Made by a program: the position numbers and the translations under genes | The notes under the pieces: model-generated | The model's input: the letters and a program-made list of their open reading frames with translations, nothing else | The model's database searches: none | What the model was told of the DNA's origin: nothing | Shown here: positions 10,177 to 19,069 of the stretch, piece by piece | How positions within the stretch are numbered: position 1 is the stretch's first letter | Layout of the letters: each line of letters starts with the position of its first letter | Source: Zhengitettix transpicula | Lineage: Eukaryota > Arthropoda > Insecta > Orthoptera > Tetrigidae | DNA length: 64,000 bases | NCBI GenBank assembly: GCA_037074705.1 | Contig: CM073591.1 | Coordinates: forward strand, 6,799,087-6,863,086 | Reading direction: 5' to 3'

Positions 10177-10643
10177 TTAGTCTGTAATTTTTGTTATTCA
10201 TGTATCTAATTAATTTCCGTTTTCTATTCTCCTATTCGTTTGCATCGGTTTATTCCTCTGCCTGTCTTAATCGCCTAACCTCTTACTTTCGCCTTGCTGC
10301 CACCGGCTTCACCACGCTCAAAGGTCCTGGGCGCTACGTCACCATCTTCTCTTCTTCAACATCGTCCATCCACCTTCTCCTGGTAACCGTAGTTCTTTCC
10401 GGCCCTTGTCCCAGTCTGGCTTTTTTCTTCTTACTTGAGCGATGCAAAGATCATCTGTAGTTCTCCATCCACCACTGACATCCACATATTCCTCGTCTCC
10501 CACCAGACACTAACTACCTTCCACGCTACGATGTTGCAGTACTCGTGGATGTTCAGGACACTACATGCCAATTATTCGGGTGTTCCATTGTCTTGGAGTA
10601 GAAAGAGGGGGGGGAGGCAAAGAAAAGAAACAAGAAAAGCAGA

Positions 10644-10989
10644 TTGGAACAGTCGGCCAGCTGCCTCCTAAACTGGTCGAGGCACGGAGAAGGGAATGCT
10701 GCGTCCCCACAGCTAACCCCTCTACCGCCGCCATCCAGGGAAGGGCGTGGGACAAGTACCCAAGAGCCCGACCTACCTGATGCAGGTTTTTACAGGGGTT
10801 TGTCCTGAATTACTTTGAGGAGAATTGCCGCGGGGTAGGATCCTTAAACCAGAGCCCGGGGCCCCTAGTTAACCCTTGGCTGCCTTCCTCTACCCTTCCG
10901 CATCCCCCCTTTCAAATCCCTTCCTATGCTATTAAAGGGGAGTTGCCACCACGAGGATTACCGTCATGTAGCCTGTTGCCCTAAAAAAG
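10644..10989 (+). mobile_element. Retroposon family A, copy A1
   Basis: Contains the family's landmarks in order: 'ggccagctgcctcctaaact', 'ctgcgtccccacag', 'ccatccagggaagggcgtgg', 'gacctacctgatgcaggttt', 'taggatccttaaacc', 'ctagttaacccttggctgcc' and 'tatgctattaaaggggagtt', then 'gtagcctgttgccctaaaaaa'. The A-rich 3' end and variable 5' truncation among copies indicate spread by reverse transcription. I see no polymerase III boxes and no conserved coding frame; family name unknown. Confidence 0.75.
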
Positions 10990-11001
10990 AAATAATTAGG
11001 C

Positions 11002-11214
11002 AGGTTGAGGAGATGACGTGAAAGACCTTTCGGACTCTCTACCCTTGGCCAAACTGTCCCTAGGCTCAGGCCGAACTTAGTAGGTCTGCCCCCTGATGAG
11101 TGTCGGGGCTCTCACTGTTGCTCTCTCTCCCTGATGACGATCAGTTTTTCCCGTTCCAGTTTCTACACCTTACTCTGAACTTGCAGACGATCTTCCACGT
11201 CATCTCCTCAACCT
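11002..11214. repeat. Foldback: 24-bp inverted repeat around about 165 bp
   Basis: 'aggttgaggagatgacgtga' plus 'aaga' at the left is matched by its reverse complement at 11,191-11,214 with one mismatch. The arm sequence ('gatgacgtgaaaga.c', 'gacgatctt.cacgtc') is the core motif of the giant foldback at 50.3-53.1 kb. Confidence 0.65.
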
Positions 11215-11332
11215 AACCTTCTTCTTCCACTCTCTCTCTCTCTCTGTGTGTTGTTTCTCTGTTTCCTTCGCATGGAGTAAGCCTCTACTCTCTTTTTCCT
11301 GACATAATAACAAAATTATTTTTTTAAAATTT

Positions 11333-11558
11333 ATATTGTGCCGACGGTTCGACACCTTTTTGCGTCGTCTTCAGATATTTTCCAAATTAATAATAATAAA
11401 CTAGCAGACCCAAACGATTAACAACTCATTAAATTCACACACAGTTTTGGAAAAGGCAACTTGTTAATCTTTAAGTTGTGATAGTTTATTACTATTATTA
11501 ATTTGGAAAATACCTGAAGACGATGCAAAAAGGTGTCGAAACGTCGTCACATTATATA
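11333..11558. repeat. Foldback with arms of about 70 bp
   Basis: The left arm ('cgacacctttttgcgtcgtc', 'ttcagatattttccaaatta') is the reverse complement, with few changes, of 11,486-11,558. The loop is about 80 bp. The arm carries the 'ctgaagac...gaaacg' signature common near Penelope-like element ends; a single arm of similar sequence occurs at 61,215-61,250. Confidence 0.7.
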
Positions 11559-12280
11559 TATATACATATACCAATACCACACTGCAACGTCTCTGGGATC
11601 CTCGTCCCCTTTCGTCAGGTGCCGAGAAGAGCCTGGAGCGACACAACTGCACTCGTTAGTTTGACAAAAGCGACGACAATGGGATAAAACAGAAGGTTCA
11701 GCGTAACAACAAGGCGATCGTAGCTATTGTTGAGTTTCCTAGTGTCTGTCTGTGTGCACGTTAACTGCTGTGATATTTGACTTACATGTGAAGCATCTCT
11801 GGAATTGTACCTGGGCTGGGCTGCGGGGCAACAACGACTAAAAAGTCTTTGCCCAATCAAATGTACGTTTCCAATGGAATTTAGAATTTAGAGACTAACA
11901 GATTGTTTTATCAATGTGTAATGTTTAAAATCCCTCCGCTGCCACCATGTAATAGTAATCGAACTTCCCCTGGTCTCGCTACCATGAGATGTTTAAGAAG
12001 AAATTGACACCCTGGGTCCGGGGCGCGCGCCAAGTCGCCCTCTACAACAGCTTAAAGGACTTGGAGGCTTTGGTCCATTAGAATAAGAAACCTTGGTCTA
12101 CAGCCTAGAGCAAAGCAGAGTGCCATAGGGACCACAGAGACTTTGCTACATCAGAGAAACCCGGCCTTTTATACAAGTCATCCACCAATGACATTCAAGG
12201 ATCTCCTGCTCTGTGTAGGAGGGAGGTTCCTTCTTCACAACAGCCTCGTGCCCCTGTCTCAGCAGGAGTCTTGTTTATGT
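11559..12280. other. Family B fragment then unassigned sequence leading into the satellite
   Basis: 11,600-11,670 matches family B ('tcgtcaggtgccgagaagag', 'cgacacaactgcactcg'). From 11,870 to 12,280 I recognise no gene or repeat. Confidence 0.4.
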
Positions 12281-13390
12281 CTGATGCTTACTCAGAGATT
12301 CCTGAGTGCCTACAAAGACACGTTGTTTCTGATGCTTACTCAGAGATTCCTGAGTGCCTACAAAGACACGTTGTTTCTGATGCTTACTCAGAGATTCCTG
12401 AGTGCCTACAAAGACACGTTGTTTCTGATGCTTACTCAGAGATTCCTGAGTGCCTACAAAGACACGTTGTTTCTGATGCTTACTCAGAGATTCCTGAGTG
12501 CCTACAAAGACACGTTGTTTCTGATACTTGCTCAGAGATTCCTGAGTGCCTACAAAGACACGTTGTTTCTGATGCTTACTGAGAGATTCCTTAGTGCCTA
12601 CAAAGACACGTTGTTTCTGATACTTGCTCAGAGATTCCTGAGTGCCTACAAAGACACGTTGTTTCTGATGCTTACTCAGAGATTCCTGAGTGCCTACAAA
12701 GACACGTTGTTTCTGATGCTTACTCAGAGATTCCTGAGTGCCTACAAAGACACGTTGTTTCTGATGCTTACTCAGAGATTCCTGAGTGCCTACAAAGACA
12801 CGTTGTTTCTGATGCTTACTCAGAGATTCCTGAGTGCCTACAAAGACACGTTGTTTCTGATGCTTACTGAGAGATTCCTTAGTGCCTACAAAGACACGTT
12901 GTTTCTGATACTTGCTCAGAGATTCCTGAGTGCCTACAAAGACACGTTGTTTCTGATGCTTACTCAGAGATTCCTGAGTGCCTACAAAGACACGTTGTTT
13001 CTGATGCTTACTCAGAGATTCCTGAGTGCCTACAAAGACACGTTGTTTCTGATGCTTACTGAGAGATTCCTTAGTGCCTACAAAGACACGTTGTTTCTGA
13101 TACTTGCTCAGAGATTCCTGAGTGCCTACAAAGACACGTTGTTTCTGATACTTGCTCAGAGATTCCTGAGTGCCTACAAAGACACGTGCTGTCTGATGCT
13201 TACTCAGAGATTCCTGAGTGCCTACAAAGACACGTTGTTTCTGATGCTTACTCAGAGATTCCTGAGTGCCTACAAAGACACGTTGTTTCTTATGCTTACT
13301 CAGAGATTCCTGAGTGCCTACAAAGACACGTGCTGTCTGATGCTTACTCAGAGGTTCCTGAGTGACCAACCACAAAGACACACTGTTTCC
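12281..13390. repeat. 48-bp tandem array, about 23 units, with higher-order variants
   Basis: Each unit runs from 'ctgatgcttactcagagatt' to 'acacgttgttt'. Because 48 is divisible by 3 and the unit lacks stops, two top-strand frames and one bottom-strand frame stay open: a 443-codon plus frame, a shorter second plus frame, and a 410-codon minus frame. This openness is arithmetic, not evidence of a protein. Each unit has a 6-bp inverted repeat, ACTCAG...CTGAGT. Two variants occur: 'gagagattcctta' (units 7, 13, 17) and 'gatacttgctcag' (units 6, 8, 14, 18, 19). Each of the first kind is directly followed by one of the second. Confidence 0.93.
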
Positions 13391-14430
13391 AATGCTCACT
13401 CGAAAATTCCAGACCCTACAAAGGTAGACCTTATATATATATATTGTAATATTCAAATAAAATTGGACTTTTAAAATGAATGAAAGATTATAAACTTTTA
13501 GAAACAAACAAATTTCTTATCACTGTTTAAAAACAATTACACAATTTTAAAATTTATCTCAGGGTCTCTACTGGGTTTGATAATGGCGAATCATTTTTAT
13601 TTCTCAACTTAAACACAAATTCCAATTTAAAAGAGGAAAGGTGAAGTCGTCAATTAACGATGACGAAATTTACTTGTCAACGAAGTTAAACTAAAAAAGA
13701 TGGATTCTAATTCACAATTTTTAATTAAAAGAAGGGAACGAAATCTGACGGCCATCTTTTAATCAGGTTTACATAATTAGTAGTTTTTATATTGTTACTC
13801 ACGGCTGCCCAGCATTCCAGGATACCTTTAATTTATGAGAACACTATGGCGGGTTTTGCACTGCTTCTAAAAACTCACAGATTCTAAAATTAATATTTTT
13901 AGATAAAAAATCAGGAACCAGGATGAATTTCCTTCTTGTCTCTCCCTCGGTTGACCTCTGTTACTTCTGCCCGGCGATGTTTCCAAGACTGTTTGTGCTT
14001 CGTAGTTCTTCTCGAGGGAATATTTCGTCTTGAGGAAAACGTTCATGGACCAATAAACTCTGTTGGTTGGTAATCCTCGATGTTTCTCTGCAAATTTCCT
14101 TCCAAAATTTGAAATTGTCTTGTCTATTTCAACTCGGATCAACTTCTGTCGTGTCTGACTGCCAACTGCTTCTACTTAACTTTACTTTTTTTTAAAAAAA
14201 GAATACCTCGTCTATTTTAATACGACCTGTACGTGACCAAACCTTCCTGCCAACTTGACCTGAACTCTACCATATCATAATGTGAACTCCCACCATCTCG
14301 TAATTTTGAGCGCGCATTGCTTCTTCCGACAAAGGAAACAATACCTGGCTACATTGTTGCTGTGTTCTGTACCGCCGTCGAGAATAGATTTCTCAAACAA
14401 TTTATATTTTCAAATTTCTCAATTAATGCC
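13391..14430. other. AT-rich stretch, no gene recognised
   Basis: Starts with an AT run and 'tattgtaatattc' and ends at 14,448 with 'cattacaatatata'. These are the same junction words that bound family G, in inverted orientation, so the segment may be a non-autonomous element of about 1 kb. A 91-codon minus-strand frame at 13,867-14,142 has no domain I recognise. Confidence 0.35.
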
Positions 14431-14485
14431 TTAATTAATTGGCATTACAATATATATGTAATATATATTACAAATGGGGAGTTTG

Positions 14486-14610
14486 ATATTGGACACAGGT
14501 TCCTTGATACGTTTAGTTCGCCCCATGTAGCAGGAATTGCAATTAGAGCAAGAGATTTTGTAAAGAAAACACAATGTTTGCTTGTGCTTTTCTAGGTTTT
14601 TTTTACTCTT
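14486..14610 (-). pseudogene. Penelope-like element GIY-YIG endonuclease fragment
   Basis: The minus strand reads FLYKISCSNCNSCYMGRTKR. It fits the conserved start of the Penelope-like endonuclease (V-Y-x-I-x-C-x-x-C-x-x-x-Y-x-G-x-T-x-R), including the paired cysteines that distinguish it from other GIY-YIG nucleases. Only about 35 codons are recognisable. Downstream residues and the reverse transcriptase are absent, so it is a relic. A chance match is possible because the fragment is short. Confidence 0.5.
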
Positions 14611-14730
14611 CTTTGCCTTATTTCTCATTATCTTGCTCACCTTCCTACCCCAATACCAGAATAATGTAAATAAGAATGTTACTTCACACCATTCCAAATC
14701 CCGTCGGAACAATAATGTTTAAGGTACACA

Positions 14731-15115
14731 ACCAAGTAGTCCCACACAACTGCGCAGTAGAGCGGACGGGAGGGGAAGTTCTACGTCACCGGAAACGGAA
14801 GCCTACGAGCCAGCGACTGGGGGCAGGGATCGCGAAAACCCTCGCCAGAGTCGCATTTTCCATGTGAATCCACTCGAGTATTGCGGGAAGCTTCGGTCCA
14901 ACGCGAGGGCCAGCGACGTCCCTGGGGATGTTGGCAGGACTGCACGCACGTCGTGTCCGCACCCCGACGCGTGCAAGGGCGAGGCCAGTGCCAGCACTGT
15001 CAAGGTCAGGTCAAGGTCGCGCGGTGCAACAGTTGCTGCACACACACACACACCTCACCTCGGGAGGTGGCAGAGCGGATGGTCGTGTTTGACTGACGTG
15101 AAGTAAGTGACGTCA
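14731..15115. other. GC-rich unassigned stretch with overlapping short open frames
   Basis: GC-rich and not obviously repeated elsewhere. Open frames of 60-82 codons exist on both strands, none with recognisable domains. It holds paired nuclear-receptor-type half-sites and an A-box-like 'gtggcagagcgg' at 15,066 without a matching B box. It could be a regulatory region or an exon; I cannot tell which. Confidence 0.35.
15000..15019 (+). promoter_or_regulatory. Two extended nuclear-receptor half-sites in tandem
   Basis: TCAAGGTCA followed two bases later by TCAAGGTCG. YCAAGGYCR is the established monomer site of FTZ-F1/ERR-type nuclear receptors. The occurrence is seen directly; function is inferred. 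Confidence 0.4.
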
Positions 15116-15296
15116 CACGCCCACGGTCTGCAAGGAAACCTGCAAGTGCAGCTTCACGGAGGACAGTTTAGATTGTTCGGCAACAGCTGCTTGTCCCCGC
15201 GCGTTTATTTTAACTGTTCTGAATGTCTTGGTTCAGGTTCACTGACAACCCACGCGGGGGAACAACGTGCAAGTGCCAAGTAATTTTAATCGTTGA

Positions 15297-15835
15297 CTAG
15301 CTGGGTAACGGCGTTGCCCGGGTTGTCATGTGTATATATATGGGAAAGGAGCACCGTTAGGGGCCGGGGGTGGAGGGGCGTCACAAGAGAATAACGCTAA
15401 TACAACCCAGATTCGAGTCAAATCCAGGGTTGTGGATGTCGCCGAGTTTAAATGGGACATTCAATTTTCCATTTAAGTCCAGATTTGACTCCAATTCCTA
15501 TTGTGTTACTTTCATGTAACGCTCCTCCAACCCCCACCGTGCTTCCCTTCCATGCCGAAAGGGGGGTTAAAATCATACACAAACAACATCAGGAGAAACA
15601 CTATCAACATCATTGACCCTCACGAAAATTTATTCCACGAAAATATCGAACGTTTAACATGTTTGAAATAATACACCCCCTCGATCCTGTGAGTTGAACA
15701 GAAAGTTGAATGTCATAACTACACTAAGGGACATCAATAACCCTGGATTTGACCCGAATCTGGGTTGCATTCGCGTTATTTCGTTGTAACGCCCGTCCAC
15801 CCCTACCCCTAACGGAGGTCCAGGCAGCGTCGCAC
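15297..15835. repeat. Family D copies arranged as an inverted pair
   Basis: A forward copy starts 'ctagctgggtaacggcgttg' and continues through 'ggagcaccgttagggg', 'gtcacaagagaa', 'gattcgagtcaaatccaggg'. It meets a reversed copy near 15,470 ('gatttgactccaatt', 'ggggttaaaatcata'). A further reversed fragment lies at 15,700-15,830 ('ggatttgacccgaatctggg', 'cccctaacgg'). Confidence 0.55.
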
Positions 15836-16570
15836 GCTTACGGGACTTGACCTTCAATCACGTGACAGCGCGTGACAACCCGTGACATCGCAGTGACGTG
15901 ACGTACCGTGATAGCAGAGTGTCTGTATAACATTGGCCACGCAGCGTCGCACGCTCACGGGACTTGACCCAGTGATGGCGGCGTGTCTCCGCCTTGACGT
16001 CCACCGTGCGGAGGTTCGGGGACCGGCTCCATGACTCTTGGCCACGCGTCTGCTGTTTAATCCGTGCTTGACCCCCTCCGCCCCTCGCCACCGCCGCCCA
16101 GGAGGTCAGTAACGAAGCGCTACCCCCGTGCTGATTACGCGAAGCAGCCGAGCGCACAAGAGGAACCCCGCAAGCGTGTGATTTGTCACGCGGAGGAATC
16201 CCCTGCACCGCCACGGTTGACGTAATTTCGCCGGTTAATTGAAACCTCTCTAAATTAGAGGATGGAAGCGTCTGCCAATTAACGGCGGAGGCGCCACCGC
16301 AATAACCGCACGCACGTGACGCGCACTGAAACGATCCGGCGGCCGCGATTGCAAACACCGTCGTAACGCAATCAGTTAAGCGAAAATTAAAAAAGTCAAC
16401 ACCGGAAAATACGCGCTTATTATTTTTTTTTTGATAAACAGTCAGGGTAAATTGTAGATTAATCCTAACAGGCGGAAGTCCGCCATGTTGTCGACACCAG
16501 GTGGTGTGTGTGTTCCTCCGGCCCAGCATAGACGAGTGCAGCTGCTCCACTGTCCGTTGGCCACCCAACG
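15836..16570. other. GC-rich region with CGTGAC cluster and a long minus-strand open frame
   Basis: Mostly free of the dispersed families. A block 'gcagcgtcgcacgct(t/c)acgg' is duplicated at about 15,825 and 15,941. Between them, about 60 bp holds repeated CGTGAC/GTGACGT words. A minus-strand frame of 236 codons (16,568-15,858) is open, but its composition is irregular, it contains no recognisable domain, and it runs through the duplicated block. I consider it unlikely to be a protein. A promoter-type CpG-rich region is an alternative. Confidence 0.3.
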
Positions 16571-16574
16571 GGTT

Positions 16575-16850
16575 TTTTGAAAACTAGCTAAATATTTTTT
16601 CGACGCCGTTTAGAAAATTTCTCGTCCATTTTGGTGTCGTTAAACGGCAAATTGAATATCATAATTAAACTCAGCGACATCCATAGCCCCGGGTTTGACT
16701 CCAATCTCGGTTGTTTTCACATTAACGCCCCCCCCTCCACTCCCGCCCTCCCCTAAGGGCGCTCCTCTCCAATGCCAGGAAAGGGGTTGAACAACATCGG
16801 GAGAAACACTATCAATCGGAAAATATTAAATCAGGCGGAAATATCGGGTC
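16575..16850 (-). repeat. Family D, reversed copy
   Basis: Carries 'gggtttgactccaatctcgg', 'cctaagggcgctcct', 'aacatcgggagaaacactat' in the reverse order of the forward copies. Confidence 0.5.
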
Positions 16851-17269
16851 TTTGAGCCTGTTTAAAAATGTTCGCCCCCCGCTCCTGAGGGGTGGTAGAC
16901 GTGTCTCACCCCCTCACAGTGTTTGTTTGCTGGTCGCACATAGCACGTGCACGATATTTGGTGAAATTTGCTCCATGGGTGTTGATTTGTATGAGGAACA
17001 TACAAACAAACACACACACAACTTTATTTATTAGAAGAAGAATATAGATTACGATATCCATCCTACGGGTTTCCAATTTTTTACACCCCTTTAGGAACAA
17101 AATTTCATTTTTCCACATAATCCGAAACCATGTGCACACTTGTCAGCAGTTGGTGCAGTGTCCCGAATATTGGCGTGCCCTCTTTCACCACGTAATCCGC
17201 AACATGTGTGTATTTTCGGCAATTCTCAACGATACTCTTAGACATGTTAATATTCTCTGCCACACAGAC

Positions 17270-17770
17270 AAGTGACGTCACTCAGCGCCATGACATCAGC
17301 CCCGTGTGTGCAGACAGCAACATGCGTGTATCTGCGGCCATTTTGAATTGATTAGTTAAAAACCAGATCACGCGTTGCAAAGAGAATTAAATCCCCCACG
17401 ACCTTTACTCCGTGACTAATGACGTCACTGGCGGCCATTTTGCAGATATCAGCACTGGAAACACGACAACCTGCATTCTCTTAGGAAAATGTCGTGACTT
17501 TGACGCAGGATTTCTCCCACTTCCTTGGACCTGATTCCGTCCTCGAGTCCACCATCACATGCAGAATTTCATCCTCTACAATTCATCACTGGACGTTATT
17601 TTCACTACAACGCTTCATTCGTCTCCTATCAGCGGAAAACTGCAAAAGAGGTGTAAACATTTCTTGGACTTTAAGCTCAGAGAGACTTTTCCACGAGGCC
17701 CCTTTCGAATGGGAAAACTTGCTGTTTTTCCCTAATGGCCACGACATGTACAAGGTGGAGGAGGGTGGGG
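17270..17770 (+). repeat. Dispersed repeat family C, copy 1
   Basis: Matches 58,751-59,260 in inverted orientation over about 500 bp: 'catgacatcagccccgtgtg', 'gacagcaacatgcgtgtatc', 'gtcgtgactttgacgcagga', 'cttccttggacctgattccg'. A frame starting MTLTQDFSHFLGPDSVLEST is open in both copies for about 50 codons with few replacements before diverging. That could be a short shared ORF or simply recent duplication. Family unknown. Upstream, 16,880-17,270 holds nothing I recognise. Confidence 0.65.
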
Positions 17771-17829
17771 GGTAAGAAATGGCCGACAATTTTATCGCTG
17801 ACGGTTGTTTTTTTTTCTTCTCGACGCAG

Positions 17830-17996
17830 CTCCTGGACCAGGATGATGGAGCCGGAGGAACGTCACACAACAACGATATTTACAATTCTGAAGCTGATGA
17901 AACGAGATCAGGCAGGAAAGCGAAGGAGCAGAGAAGATGAACGTTGCTGGTCCACCGTCGTCAAAGGTCCCATCAGTAGCGACAATTGGATCCTGG
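17830..17996 (+). other. Candidate isolated exon with strong splice signals
   Basis: A long T-rich tract and 'cgacgcag' precede it and 'tcctgg|gtaagg' ends it. This acceptor-donor pair is close to consensus. One frame reads LLDQDDGAGGTSHNNDIYNS, then EADETRSGRKAKEQRR and a stop, a composition typical of a real disordered C-terminus. A second frame is open through the whole interval and past the donor. No neighbouring exon is recognised within the window. If real it would be a terminal exon (first frame) or an internal exon (second frame). Confidence 0.3.
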
Positions 17997-18093
17997 GTAA
18001 GGGAGGAGGAGGAGAGGAACCACGACCTCGACCACACTTGAATCCTGGGTAAGGGAGGAGGAGGAGAGGAACCACGACCTCCACCACAAGGGA
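17990..18093 (+). repeat. 52-bp direct duplication that repeats a splice-donor-like site
   Basis: 'tcctgggtaagggaggagga' and the following 30 bases occur twice in tandem, placing donor-like GTAAGG at 17,997 and again at 18,049. Confidence 0.8.
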
Positions 18094-18406
18094 TCCGACT
18101 GGGAAAAGGTAGCGCGAGGCTACAGTTTCCTCTCCGCCCCCCCCCCCCAATCCCTTCCACGGGTTCTTTCATCTTAAGCCAGCGGTACAAAATGAATCCC
18201 TTGTGAAAGGGAGAGGATTACGAACCGCTCGTCTATGAGAAGCCCTACTACGTTTAATTACACTTTCCGTGAAGTCATCGTCGGCTTCCAGGGTCTTATT
18301 CCCGTCCCTCTTATGCGCCGCCTAATGTCAATACCACCACTGCAGTTGGCAGGTGTCAGGTGATTCATTACAAATCACCGTAGTCGTCGTCTGATTTTTC
18401 ACAAAA

Positions 18407-18712
18407 AAAAACACTTTTGATTACAGTAGATAAAAAAAAAAAGGCAAAGTAACAGACCAAATGAGCTTCTGGAATCCTTGTCGCTTTGCGTCAGGTGATT
18501 AAAAAAACAGAAGAGCCTCGTGAACGACGCCTCACAACCACGATCCAGTTGGAAGAAAAGCAAAGCTTCCACACATCAGGTGGATTGTGAGTCGTCGTTC
18601 TCGAGGCTCTCCTGCTTTTTAATCACCTGACGCAAAGCAACAAGGAGTCCAGAAACTCATTTGGTCTGTTACTTTGCCCCCCCTTTTTATATATTGTAAT
18701 GAAAAGTGTTTA
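18407..18712. repeat. Family B foldback with arms of about 125 bp
   Basis: The left arm includes 'cacttttgattaca', 'ggcaaagtaacagaccaaat', 'gtcgctttgcgtcaggtgat' and 'agagcctcgtgaacgac'. The right arm (about 18,588-18,712) is its reverse complement with about 10% change. The loop is about 55 bp. No coding content. This is the best-preserved foldback of family B, a non-autonomous hairpin-like element. Confidence 0.85.
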
Positions 18713-19069
18713 TCATAATATCTGTTCATTACTTGTAAGGAGTAATTTTTAAATTAAAATATTGATATTTTATTAAAAAAGAAACTTGACAACACTGTTC
18801 ACTACTTCTAAAATCAGTCCCAGAATTCACAGTATATAAGAACGTAGAAACATTATTTCTTAATTACTAGTTAGTGATTAACCTACTTTGCTGTGAAAAT
18901 AATTAATTACACGTGATGTTCCTTAGAAGTTTTTTTTAAAATATCTAAACTACACAGCAACACAGTCTCTGTGGAAACTTGCTATAATAATGACGTCATT
19001 TTGTCTGTCATTTGACTATATAGAAAAATTAACAAGCTTTCATGTCTATTAAATATACATAATTATATT

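Noticed and set aside
11486..11558. Hammerhead ribozyme, from CTGAAGA...GAAAC in the foldback arms (also 3.0 and 61.2 kb)
   Set aside because: Penelope-like elements do carry hammerheads, but here the conserved stem uses the G of GAAAC, stem II does not pair in register, and no cleavage-site stem was found. A covariance-model search would settle it.
12143..13474. 443-codon open frame over the 48-bp array as a repeat-protein gene
   Set aside because: The unit length is divisible by 3 and has no stops in that frame; an equally long frame exists on the other strand, and no promoter or splice signal stands out.
15053..15106. tRNA gene from the A-box-like 'gtggcagagcgg' (and a similar word at 29,480)
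   Set aside because: No B box or closing acceptor stem follows at the right distance.
15858..16568. 236-codon minus-strand open frame as a gene
   Set aside because: No domain, irregular composition, runs through a duplicated block; GC-rich DNA has few stops by chance.
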